Of a DNA stretch of 64,000 nucleotides, positions 34,445 to 44,944 are shown in pieces. The DNA comes from Plasmodium relictum. Taxonomy: Eukaryota; Apicomplexa; Aconoidasida; Haemosporida; Plasmodiidae. Position 1 is the first letter of the stretch. Each line of letters starts with the position of its first letter. The stretch covers positions 1,240,001 to 1,304,000 of the forward strand of contig NC_041689.1 in the NCBI RefSeq assembly GCF_900005765.1. The letters run 5' to 3'. The translations under genes and the position numbers were made by a program. Below the pieces are notes generated by a model. The model searched no databases. It had not been told where the DNA came from and saw only the letters and a list, made by a program, of their open reading frames with translations.

Positions 34445-34749
34445 CTTTAAAAAAAAAAAATAAAATAAAAGGAACACAAATAGGTTACTAATTATGCTAT
34501 ATTTAAATATTCATAATATTCTTGAAATTTCTCATATTTTTATAATTTTATCTTTTTTTAAAAAAATAACACTCAACATATATTTACATGAAAATATATT
34601 TATAAGATTATAAAAAAAAAAAAAAAAAAAAACTATAAATAAAAATTAAATAAGAAATAAAGTAAAAAAAAATTAAGATAAACAAGTTACAAAATGAAAA
34701 TTATGAAAATTAAGCAAAATTTTATAATGGAAAATTAATGAAACAATTT

Positions 34750-34810
34750 ATATTGTCTTCTCAAAAGATAAAGAAAAGAAAAAAAAGAAAAAAGTCTTAA
34801 GAAGACAATA
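34750..34810. repeat. 12-bp perfect inverted repeat (hairpin)
   Basis: ATATTGTCTTCT at 34750-34761 is mirrored by AGAAGACAATAT at 34799-34810, with a 37-nt purine-rich loop on the plus strand. It is a perfect match with three G:C pairs, in a region otherwise devoid of complexity. Confidence 0.7.
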
Positions 34811-35423
34811 TTTTTGGTATATATTAAACTTGTTTAAAAAATGTAATGATACAACAAAAGAAAAAAAAAAAAAATTGAGGTTTTCCTTAAATTATATGTT
34901 AAATTTATTAAAAGTATCTAAAAATATATTAGAAAAATAATTTTGAGTATATAATAACTTAAAAAAGAAAAATAAAAGTTAATAAATAATGTAAAATTAT
35001 TTCAAATTATTTTAAATAACACTTATCTTATAGTGATATATAATCTATAAAAAAAAAAAAATACAAATATGTAAAGACGCTTATTACATAAAAAAATATA
35101 ATAAATTTTAAATGTAAGTTTTATTTTCATTTTATTTTTTTCACAAATAAGATTTTATGTTCTCATTATAATACAGAATCCATAAAAAAAAATATAATAG
35201 ATATAATCACTTTTATCACATATATTATTTTTAAATATAAAATTTCAACTTAAAAAATTACGAAATTAATAATGAATATTTCTTTTCTAAATAATTTCTA
35301 AAAATGTAATTCTTATGCTTTTAGTATACTATGAAATAATAAATATTTTTGAACAATAACTTCTCAAAATGTTACTTCAATAATTTTTTTTGTATTTTTA
35401 TTCTTTTTTTTTTATTTTATTTA

Positions 35424-35519
35424 TTTCTTTTCTTTTCTTTTCTTTTCTTTTCTTTTCTTTTCTTTTCTTTTCTTTTCTTTTCTTTCCTTTCCTTTCCTTT
35501 TCTTTTCTTTTCTTTCCTT
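35424..35519. repeat. (TTTTC)n pentanucleotide tract upstream of endonuclease III
   Basis: About 19 tandem TTTTC units, with a few TTTCC variants, form a pure pyrimidine strand that ends 40 bp before the first in-frame ATG of endonuclease III. Such tracts often vary in length. Its position suggests it lies in the 5' leader or core promoter. Confidence 0.9.
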
Positions 35520-35559
35520 TTTTTTTTTTTTTTTGGTAATTAGAATAGTTTCATCTTTA

Positions 35560-36717
35560 ATGAAACTTTTTTGTTATTTTAAAAGACTATTCTTAATAAA
35601 TTTATATTTTATAAAAATGGAAAAACCATCAAAGTATTTTACCAAAAATAAAATAAAAAAGATACAAGTAAAATATGAAGAGATTCCAATCAATACAATT
35701 AGTAATGTTAAAAAATTGCAAATAGAAAAAAATAATATGGATAATTGTAAGGTTAATAATAACATAAAGGAATCATACACTAAAGAAGATAATTTTTTAA
35801 TGAAGAAAATAGAATTAAGTAAAAATAATGAATTAATTCAAGTTAACAATTTAAAACATTCTGAACAAGTACGACCAAAAAAATCTCTGAGTAAAATTAG
35901 AGTGAAAAAGGAATATAATGTAAAAAGAAAAACTTCTAAAAATGAAATTAACAATGAAAAAAATATGTTAATTGAAAATGTTAAAAAAGAATACAATATA
36001 AATAACACCGATATAAATTTAAAAAAAGAGCATTTTTTATTAACATATAATAAAATAAAAGAAATGAGAAAAAATATAATTGCACCTGTAGATAAATATG
36101 GATGTAATAAGTTAAGCGAAAAAACTGATGATTTAAAAGTTTATCGTTTTCAAACATTGATTTCTTGTTTATTATCATCAAGAACAAAAGATGAAGTAAC
36201 TGCAATGGTAATGAATAAATTAAAAAGTCATGGATTAACAGTAGAAAATATTTTAAATACGTCAGAAGAAAAATTAAAAAAATTAATATATGGTATTGGT
36301 TTTTATAATGTAAAAGCAAAACAAATTATTAATATTTGTCATATTTTAAAAAATAAATATAATTCAGACATTCCTGATAATTATGAAGAACTAAAAAAAT
36401 TGCCAGGGATAGGGGAAAAAATTGCACAACTTATTTTGCAAACAGCCTTAAATAAAAATGAAGGAATAGCTGTTGATATACATGTTCATAGAATAGCTAA
36501 TAGATTAAATTGGGTTAAAACAAAAAATGAATTACACACACAAATACAATTAAAAAATTATGTTGAAAAAGACATATGGTCAGAAATAAATATCTTATTA
36601 GTTGGTTTTGGGCAAGTGATTTGTAAAGGGAAAAAACCAATTTGTGAAAGATGTACACTTACTGATTATTGCCAATATTATAAGGAGAACTTGATTAAAA
36701 AGAAAATAGAAATATAA
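35560..36717 (+). CDS. NTH1: Endonuclease III-like DNA glycosylase/AP lyase
   Basis: This single-exon gene has 385 residues from the first ATG at 35560. A second in-frame ATG at 35617 would remove 19 hydrophobic residues. The catalytic domain occupies the C-terminal half: helix-hairpin-helix LPGIGEKIAQL with catalytic Lys287, and Asp306 in AVDIHVHRI. A complete [4Fe-4S] ligand set sits at Cys355, Cys362, Cys365 and Cys371 (C-x6-C-x2-C-x5-C). The enzyme removes oxidised pyrimidines and nicks the abasic site in base excision repair. The longer start (KLFCYFKRLFLINLYFI) resembles a signal or organelle-targeting leader and is followed by about 150 Lys/Asn-rich residues. Plasmodium Nth is reported to serve the apicoplast, which favours the 35560 start. 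The [4Fe-4S] cluster makes it a potential client of Fe-S assembly. Identification is secure; localisation is inferred. Confidence 0.94.
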   Translation: MKLFCYFKRLFLINLYFIKMEKPSKYFTKNKIKKIQVKYEEIPINTISNVKKLQIEKNNMDNCKVNNNIKESYTKEDNFLMKKIELSKNNELIQVNNLKHSEQVRPKKSLSKIRVKKEYNVKRKTSKNEINNEKNMLIENVKKEYNINNTDINLKKEHFLLTYNKIKEMRKNIIAPVDKYGCNKLSEKTDDLKVYRFQTLISCLLSSRTKDEVTAMVMNKLKSHGLTVENILNTSEEKLKKLIYGIGFYNVKAKQIINICHILKNKYNSDIPDNYEELKKLPGIGEKIAQLILQTALNKNEGIAVDIHVHRIANRLNWVKTKNELHTQIQLKNYVEKDIWSEINILLVGFGQVICKGKKPICERCTLTDYCQYYKENLIKKKIEI

Positions 36718-37428
36718 AATAAAAATAAATAAATAAAAAATGTGATATTATCATACTAATTTTTTTTTTTATTTATAGCTCTTAAAACTAGTGTATTTAA
36801 TTTTTGAAAGTTATTTATAAATTTTTTAATCTATTTAATTTTTTTTTTTTTTACAATATTTTTAGTTATTTTTAATAAATATAATTTTTTCTTTTTAATT
36901 TGTTTTATGCTTTTAATTTGTGCATTTATTTTAAATGGAATAATTTCTATAACTTATGCTACATTTATATATATATTTTTTTTTATTGTCTTTTATAATG
37001 CTTTAATTTTTAATATTAAAAATAAGAATATATGTACATAAATAATAGTGGAAATATTCTTTTTATTTTTTTAAGTCAACTTTAAGCATTTTTTTATTAT
37101 TATCAAAGATAAAACCAAACACAAAAAAAAAAAAAAAAAAGAGAATATATTTTAATAAATACATTTATATTTAAAATTATAAACTTAGTAAAACTTGTAT
37201 ATTTTTCATTAAAAACAAAATAAAAAAAAAAAAAAAAAATAAATATTGTTTTAAAAAAATTAATTCAAAATATCAAAATTTTAATGCAAAGTAGTTATAA
37301 ATTGGAAATACATATATAGGACATAAACATATTTTATTTACAAGTATAATATGTTAAAATAAGATATATATATATATATATTTAATATGAGATATTTAAA
37401 AATAAAAAAATAAAATAATTTTATAATT
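36718..37428. other. Convergent intergenic region, endonuclease III / F-box gene
   Basis: These 711 bp hold two 3' ends. T-runs predominate on the left and A-runs on the right, with a short (TA)n at about 37365-37381. No coding signal is seen. Confidence 0.6.
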
Positions 37429-39165
37429 TTATTGTTTTGCAAGGGATAGTGCTCGCCAACCTGGAAGTATCCATATTTTTAAGTTACTACAAAAAAAAAA
37501 AGAAAAAAAAAGAAAAAAAAAAGGTTAAATAAATAAAAAATAAATACTTATAGTTTGTACTTACTGAAAATTTTTGATTTGCTCATACATTTCAAAAGAT
37601 ATAAAAAGATCATTACTCCATAAGCAATATAAAGAATTTAAATGATTTTTTTGTAAAATGTGTATTAACTCATCACCTTCTTCTTTATTAATATTATATA
37701 CATATTCTTTTCTTTCACTTAATATTTTTCGAAATTTTTCATTATTTAAATAATCTACAGGTTTATATTCATGTTTAAAATAAAGACCTAGTTGTATTAA
37801 TCTGACATTATTTTGTCTCATTTTTTCAATGAAACATGTAAATATGATAATATTTTGTGATCTATTTAATTTATTAGAGTATAATAATTTACTAATAATA
37901 ATATCTTTTAAATTATTTAATTTTCCAACAAAGCATAATAGTTCTTCTCCCTTCAATTCAACATCTATTATTAATCTCTCTAAATTTTCAAAATTATTAC
38001 GTATTTCCAAATTTTTAGTTTTCCATTTTTTTCTACTTTCTATAATCCTTATATATTTTTGTAGCAGTTCATCTGATTTTACATTATCTTCTATTTCATT
38101 TTTATTGTCTATGTATTTATAATAATAATTTTCTAAAAAAAAATTATTAAATTCTAAATCAGAATCTAACAAATCACAAGATGATATGTTATAATCGTCA
38201 CTATTTTCTCTTTGTATCACTTTTAAGGAAAAAATATTTTTATCATTATTTTTTGATGATTTTATTTCTTTTTCTTCTTCATTGTTGTTATCAGAATTGT
38301 TATTTAAAAGAGGGACCCCGTTTTCTTTTCCTTTACATTTAGAAGAGGCATAATTTTTTTTATCTTCTTTTTCATTGAGATATAATTTGTAATTTTTTTT
38401 TTTTTTAATTTCTCCATTTCTCCTATTATAATATGTGTCATTATTATCATTTTCCCTATCTTTTTTATTATATTCTTCATTTTCATCTTTTATATTTTTA
38501 ATTAGGTTACTATTATTATTATTATTATCATTTAATCTATTGCATAAAAATCTTTTATCTTTATAAATTTCTTTTTTATTTTCTTTTATCATTTTGCAAT
38601 TTAGTATATTGGATACTACTGGATGAACACCCTCGTATATAAAGTTAGTATTTTTTTTTCTAAAATATACACGTAAATCTTTTAAATATTTAAAATGCTT
38701 TATAATTAAATCGATAGTCATTTTTATGCTTTCATTCCCATTAACTGATAGTGATAAAGATAATGTATTAAAAAATAGCTTGTTATATTTTTTAATAAAC
38801 TCAAAATTAAATAGGTCTATATCAATAAACCGAAAATCTAAATTTGCCCATGCATATTTTGTATTAAATGCTTTATAAAATGATTTGTTTAATAACTTAA
38901 ATTTCCATCTTTCGGAGAAAGTTAAAAAAGATAATAAATTACATATAATATCACTGTTTTTAAAAATATTATAATTATCTGATGGAGTGTTATGAGTTGA
39001 TAAATAGCATATTTTTTTCTTTTTGTTCTCATTAAAGCAATTATTATTAGCATTTGGTATATTATTAGTAGTCAATGTATGCACTTGGTTGTCTAATATA
39101 CATTCATCTTCTAAACTGTGCTTTTTATTTTTTATTATTTTACTTATGTTGTCTTTGTTTATCAT
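37429..39165 (-). CDS. F-box-like / leucine-rich protein, 2 exons
   Basis: Exons 37565-39165 and 37429-37486 join at phase 2 to 552 residues. The second exon encodes the last residues, NLKIWILPGWRALSLAKQ. Its unusually G+C-rich coding supports it as a real, constrained exon. I start at the ATG at 39165; the frame stays open upstream but has no ATG there. Residues 71-112 (SDIICNLLSFLTFSERWKFKLLNKSFYKAF) have the spacing of an F-box: two helices with Leu, a Trp, and the LLNKSF segment. Leucine-rich segments follow (LFFNTLSLSLSVNG, YLKDLRVYF, NLERLIIDVELKG). The middle is an Asn/Lys/Glu-rich insertion. An F-box plus LRR architecture implies an SCF-type ubiquitin ligase adaptor, but the repeats are degenerate and this is only a moderately supported inference. 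Confidence 0.68.
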
Positions 39166-39966
39166 TTTAACAAGTGTTAAAATTATGTATATACATATAT
39201 AAAATAATTTAAAACATAAAATATATTCGGAAAAAAAGGAAATTATGTATACCAAAACAAAAAAAAAAAAGTGAAACCTTTATATTATTTTATTCTATTT
39301 TTTTTATTTTATTTTTTTCTGCAAATTATATATTAATTTCAAACAGAAATGTAAATTCAAAATAAACTCAGTTGTGTAGTCAAATACTTAAGAAAAATGA
39401 ATTATTGCATTTATTTAAAAAGGTTGAACTATTATAACTCTTATTAAAAATATAAAATACAATAACTTAAGAAAAAGATAATAAAAATTCAAAATTTATA
39501 TTAAAAAAAAAAGTATGCAGAATATCCTTTATACTTTAGAAAAAATATGAAATATTATTGTCTGCAGTTAATACACAAACATCAATTAAAAAAAATTTTA
39601 TAAACTTATAAAAATAATCAATATAAACAAATATATATATATAATTATATAAATTCAACTTTTTATAATTTTATAAAAAAAATAAAAAATAATTTTAAAT
39701 GTTTATAAACTATCTTTTTTAAAACTTAATAGCACTTGCACCTATTGTCCTGTGTGTGATAATTTACATAACTCGCAATTTTAAAAAATATAATTTTAAA
39801 AATAAAAAAAAATAACATAAAAATTCACAAAAAAACAAATATAGATTAACATGTATATATGCATAAAGTATGTTTCCATTTTTATTATATATAAATCAAA
39901 AAGAAAAAATTAAAAAAACCTTCGTTTCAAATTTATAAACTTAATTTGATAATATTTTTTAGAGAC

Positions 39967-39999
<33 letters not shown>

Positions 40000-40120
40000 T
40001 TTAGTATTCCACAAATAAAAAATGAAACTGTAAAAACCTTAAAATATATATATATATATCGTATTAGTTTTTATATTTTAAAAATGTAATAAAACATAGA
40101 AAATAATAATAAAAAAATTT
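39166..40120. promoter_or_regulatory. Divergent intergenic region, F-box gene / unknown gene
   Basis: This 955 bp spacer lies between two start codons. It includes a 50-bp patch at 39729-39778 with about 38% G+C in otherwise nearly pure A/T sequence. A poly(A) run occurs at about 39967-39991. Confidence 0.45.
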
Positions 40121-41779
40121 ATGTGTAATAAAAAAAAAGCATTATATAAAATGAAAAGATTTAACGGAACAAATATAGACATATTTAACTGTACTAAAAA
40201 AAATAAGGATTCATTTCATGTTACATACGACTGTCAAAAAAGTTACATTTTCTGTAAAACCAATAATTTTAATAATTTACTAGGCTTGCTAATTGAAAAA
40301 AATTTATTTTATTTTAATTTTATTTTAAGCATAAAATATAATGAAGAAAAAAAAAAGAAAAAAGAAAGTTTAAAAGATAATGGTATAATAAATAATACCA
40401 AATTAAATAAATATTGTCTTTCTCAAGATGAAAAAATATACTTTAATAAGAATAATAAAGAAAATAATGAAAAAGTGGACAACTTTTTCGAAGAAAATAT
40501 TAATATTCTAATAAAAAATAATTTTTTTTTTTATATAAAAATTTATATTCATAATATCTTAAGTAATGTAGATATATGTGCTTATGATAAGCCAAATGAA
40601 ACATTTTTTGAATTTTTTTACATTTTTAAAAATAAAAAAAAAAAAATATTTTTTGAAAATTGTGATGATTTATTAAGTGACTTGTATAGTGATGTGTCAA
40701 ATGTTTCTGATGATAGTGATTATAATTACTTTTATGAAAAAGCCAATCAATTAAACGAATTAGAAGAAGATGAAGAATATGAAGAATATAAAGAAAATGA
40801 AAAGGAAAACGAATTAGAAAATGAAAATCATTTAGAAAATGAGAAAGAAACATATAATGAAATTCAAGAAAATAATATCTTAAAAAAAAATATAAAAAAA
40901 AGAATAGATACTCATACAAATTTAAATAAAAAATCGAATATAACAGAGTTTGAAAAAAGAAATTCAATTATGTCAATTGATGATGATAAAAAGAAAAAAA
41001 AAAACAAAGACAAGAAATTTGAAAAATATTTATGCAGATGTTGTAAAAAAAAGATAAAAAATGCGGAATGCAATTTTTCTTTAAATAATTCTAACGTTTG
41101 TTTATTACAAATATTCATTTCTAATTTAACAAAAAACGAACTATTATTTTGGGTACATATAAAAGAATGCATAGAAAACTTTTTAGGAAATATAAAATCA
41201 GTAATTTTCCATAAAGGGATATCGAACTATGTAGAAATACCTTATATTGAAATTATTGATAAATTAAATAAAATGAACGAAGAACATTTAAAATTCGTAA
41301 AAAAAAAAAAAAAAATAATAATTTTAAAAAAAAAACAAAAAAGTATTAAATGCTTATTTGAAAGGACACTAAATTCTATAAGAATTTCAGTGAAATATAA
41401 ACTTTTATCATCTAATAATAAATTTAATTATTTATTTAGAGATATAATGCAAAAATATAAAAAGTTTATGAGAAAAAATATTTTTAATAATAATACTATA
41501 GAAAACAATATTTTAGATAATAAATTCAATAACTATATCCATAATTGTTTGAATCCAATTGTTTTTAAAAATAATACAAAAAAAAATTATGATTTTTCAA
41601 TTTTAATTCATAACAGTCATTTAGAATTATATGGATATGTTTATTTGAGAAATTATATATTTTTTTTGTTAATAATGATTGAGGTGTATATATTTATTAA
41701 TTTTAATGATATTAATTATACTTATTCTAATAATACAGATATATTCCTTGATCAAATTTTAAAAAACTTATTTACCTAA
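40121..41779 (+). CDS. Conserved Plasmodium-type protein of unknown function
   Basis: This single-exon gene has 552 residues. The N-terminal 110 residues (FHVTYDCQKSYIFCKTNNFNNLLGLLI) look structured. They are followed by a Glu/Asn acidic low-complexity stretch at about 195-260 and a CRCCKKK cluster (residues 304-310) that could bind a metal but lacks a clear second Cys pair. The region ELLFWVHIKECIENFLGNIKSVIF begins a structured C-terminal half that ends with a strongly hydrophobic segment (YIFFLLIMIEVYIFINF) about 30 residues before the stop. That segment could be a transmembrane anchor or a buried helix. No family is recognisable to me. The start at 40121 has a second Met (MKRFNG) ten residues later as an alternative. 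It is upstream of and tandem with eL19. Confidence 0.7.
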   Translation: MCNKKKALYKMKRFNGTNIDIFNCTKKNKDSFHVTYDCQKSYIFCKTNNFNNLLGLLIEKNLFYFNFILSIKYNEEKKKKKESLKDNGIINNTKLNKYCLSQDEKIYFNKNNKENNEKVDNFFEENINILIKNNFFFYIKIYIHNILSNVDICAYDKPNETFFEFFYIFKNKKKKIFFENCDDLLSDLYSDVSNVSDDSDYNYFYEKANQLNELEEDEEYEEYKENEKENELENENHLENEKETYNEIQENNILKKNIKKRIDTHTNLNKKSNITEFEKRNSIMSIDDDKKKKKNKDKKFEKYLCRCCKKKIKNAECNFSLNNSNVCLLQIFISNLTKNELLFWVHIKECIENFLGNIKSVIFHKGISNYVEIPYIEIIDKLNKMNEEHLKFVKKKKKIIILKKKQKSIKCLFERTLNSIRISVKYKLLSSNNKFNYLFRDIMQKYKKFMRKNIFNNNTIENNILDNKFNNYIHNCLNPIVFKNNTKKNYDFSILIHNSHLELYGYVYLRNYIFFLLIMIEVYIFINFNDINYTYSNNTDIFLDQILKNLFT

Positions 41780-43416
41780 TGTATATATAAATATATATAT
41801 ATATATATACATGCATTTTAAAATATTATTTAATTTTCTTATAACTTTAGGATTGGAAAATTTTAAAATTACTAAATTTTTTTTTTTCTTTTAATTATGT
41901 CATATTATATATATTCATATATTTCAATTATTATTTTATGATAATATATGATAAAATTGAGATAATTATCCTTTTTATAAACTTTATTTTAATTATGAAT
42001 AATTCCACATTTCTTATTTCATAAATTAAAGGACCTCTCCTCTTTAATATTATTATAATTATGATAGATGTTAATTGAGTTTCTATTTTAAATTGGATAA
42101 TCACATAATTTACTATTTTAATAATTCACCACTGTAATGCTCTCAATTTATATAAGTTTATATTTACTAGTATTTTACATTATTTTTTTTTTTTTTTGTT
42201 TATGTATTAATAATACTTTAATAATTTTTTCCATTCTTTTTGTATAATCAACACATCTTTTATCATATATGTATACCATTAAAAAAAAAAATTCATTATT
42301 GTTTTCATTACATAAATGTTTTTTTTTTTAAATTAGAACTTAATTTTTGTATTACTAGGATATATATAAATAAAACACTATTCCTTTAAATTAAAAAAAT
42401 TTAAACATAATAATATATCATTTTTTTTTTTAAATATGTAGAAAAAGAAATGTAATAAGAATTTTGCGTAATACAAAAAAATGTAAAATATTAAACATTA
42501 ATTTACAAATATATATATGTATATATTAATAAATGAGTAATAAAAAAAAATTAAAGATATAAAAAGATAAAAATAAATTATTAGCAATAATTCATTTTTA
42601 TGACTTGAATTATTATAGAAAATATATGTATATATAAATACTTTTTTTAAAAGTTGATTTATATTTTTCTATTGAACTAAAAAAAATATATGTAAAAACA
42701 AACAAAATATTCAGTGTAAAATGAAGTGAGGCAAGGGGTTTTAGTATGAAGAAAATAAAAATGTATATAATAAATTTCATTTATTTTTAACAAAAGCTTT
42801 AAAAAAATAATTCTATTTTTTATCACTTTTTAATAATTTTTCTACAAAAACAATATTATATAAAAATAAAAAATTTATTAAAGAATCTTCTCTTTATATT
42901 ATATGAGAATTAAAACAAAATATGTAATGCTGTTCTACATATATATATATATATATCAATATTACGATTATAAAATTTTGATGTATTTTTTATTTTAATT
43001 TTATTTTTATTTTTTTTTTTTTTAATTTATAGTAAACACATTTTTTTGTATTAAAAAAAATCTTTATGACTTTTTCTATAAAATATACATGTACAAATAT
43101 TTTTTTTTTTTATATTTTTATTTTAATAATTTTTTTTTTTTAAAATATACGTACATATGTGATTATATTTATATATATATATATATATAAATAAGTATTT
43201 ATATTTATATTTTTGTATATGAGGTTTTTTTATTTATTTTTTATATAATTTTTTTTTTTTGAAGTATATATTTTGTAATATACTGTTTTAAGTAAATTTA
43301 AAAAATTGAAAAAGCATATTAAACATATTTGCTTATTTTTTATTTTTAATTAAAATAATACTTTTCTGTAAAAAATATAAATAAAAAAAAAATTTACAAT
43401 TTAATTTTTCGTAATA
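41780..43416. promoter_or_regulatory. 1.6 kb intergenic region upstream of eL19
   Basis: This region holds the 3' UTR of the unknown gene and the promoter and leader of the highly expressed ribosomal gene. A slightly G+C-richer stretch occurs at 42020-42150, including a 7-bp stem (ATTAAAG/CTTTAAT) with a C-rich loop. The right half is T-runs and short (TA)n. No exon is seen. Confidence 0.45.
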
Positions 43417-44241
43417 ATGGTAATTAAAAAATTAAATATTAAAAATTCAAATTTTTTTTTAATACATAGTAATTTATATTTATGTATTAGTATTATAACA
43501 TTAATATATAATGTTGATATACACTATTGTATACATACAATTTTTTTTTTTTTTATTAGTCTCTTAAATTACAAAAAAGATTAGCAGCTTCTGTTTTAAA
43601 ATGTGGGAAGAATAGAATATGGATAGATCCAAATGAAATCAGTGAAATAGCATTAGCTAATTCAAGTAGAAAATTAAAAAAAAAAAAAATTTTGAATATT
43701 TCGTGAAGTGAAATCATTATCTAAAATAATATATTTTATGAATATATTTTGTCATTTTATACAATAAATAAATTAAAAATGAATGTGACAATTTTTTTTA
43801 GGATTTAGTATCAGAAGATTATATAAAGAAGGATTAATTTTAAAAAAACCTCAAAAAGTTCACAGTAGAGCAAGGGTTAGACTATATAAATTAGCAAAAA
43901 GAAAAGGTAGACATATGGGTATAGGTAAAAGAAAAGGTACTAAAAATGCAAGAACAAATCAAAAAACCTTATGGATAAAAAGACAACGTGTATTAAGAAG
44001 ATTATTAAAAAGATTTAGAGATTCGAAGAAAATTGATAGACATTTATATCATTCTTTTTATTTAAAATGTAAAGGTAATCAATTTAAAAATAAAAGAACA
44101 TTAATTGAAGCCATACAAAGAGAAAAAGCGGAAACATTGAAAAAAAAAGCTATAGCTGATCAATTAGAAGCAAAAAGATTAAAAGCTCAAGTTTTGAGAA
44201 ATAGAAGAAAGATAAAAAAAGATAAGGAAACTTCAGCTTAA
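43417..44241 (+). CDS. RPL19: 60S ribosomal protein eL19, 3 exons
   Basis: Three exons join to 182 residues: 43417-43419, 43560-43665 and 43802-44241. Exon 1 is the initiator ATG alone, followed directly by a GTAATT donor. The second exon begins [26 protein letters not shown], which matches the universal eL19 N terminus and fixes the acceptor. The second junction gives [16 protein letters not shown], consistent with other eL19 sequences, by using the GTAGAA donor at 43666. The core ([58 protein letters not shown]) is complete, followed by a basic C-terminal helix. eL19 is a large-subunit protein near the base of the 60S subunit that contributes an intersubunit bridge. It is compact and without insertions, as expected of a ribosomal protein. 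Identification is secure. Confidence 0.96.
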
Positions 44242-44944
44242 TTTTTTTATATAGTAGAAATTGTTTAAAGTTATTTAATATTATATATATTGTGTTTTTA
44301 GTTTAAATAAATTTGAACTTTTTGAGATATTGAAATATTCATGCTAAAAAATGAAATTTAAAATTGTACAAATATTATTTATATTATATATGTTCATATA
44401 TTATTTCTTATTTATATAAAATATACTACTTTAGAAAAAAAAAAAAATTAAATTTCTTTAAATTGAAAAAATTAAATATCTAAAAAAATACCTTTTTATT
44501 AAACTAAGTATTTTTGAACAAATAAAATATAGTATTAAATAAATTATTATCTTCTATATTTTAGATGAATATGAAAAAAAAAGCAAAACTATACCTAGTG
44601 AAGTAAAATATATTATATACATAGGAATATATAAAAAGATAAAATGAAATTATAATTAAGAAAATACTATACCCTTCTTATGCAGTTTTATTAGCTTTTA
44701 TTTTTAATATGTTTAAAAAAAAAAAATATTAAAAATAAAAAAATTGATAAATATCTCTATAATATTATTTATTTATTATATACAAAAAAAAAAAAAAAAA
44801 GTCTATAAGGATTATAAGAAATATTATTTTTTAAATATTTCAGAAAATATATATATATATATATATTAGGTATAAGCATATAGTAAAATAAAAAGATGTA
44901 ATAAAAAATCAAATAAATATCTTAACTAATATAGGATATCATGA
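44242..44944. other. Convergent intergenic region, eL19 / SPF27
   Basis: These 703 A+T-rich bp lie between two 3' ends. Poly(A) and a short (TA)n run near 44847-44866 are the only features. Confidence 0.6.

Larger units (their letters stand above)
34306..35559. promoter_or_regulatory. Divergent intergenic region, TMEM245-like / endonuclease III
   Basis: This 1254 bp spacer holds a candidate minus-strand terminal exon (34341-34444), a 12-bp inverted repeat (34750-34810) and a TTTTC pentanucleotide tract next to the endonuclease III start. The rest is A/T runs. Confidence 0.45.
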
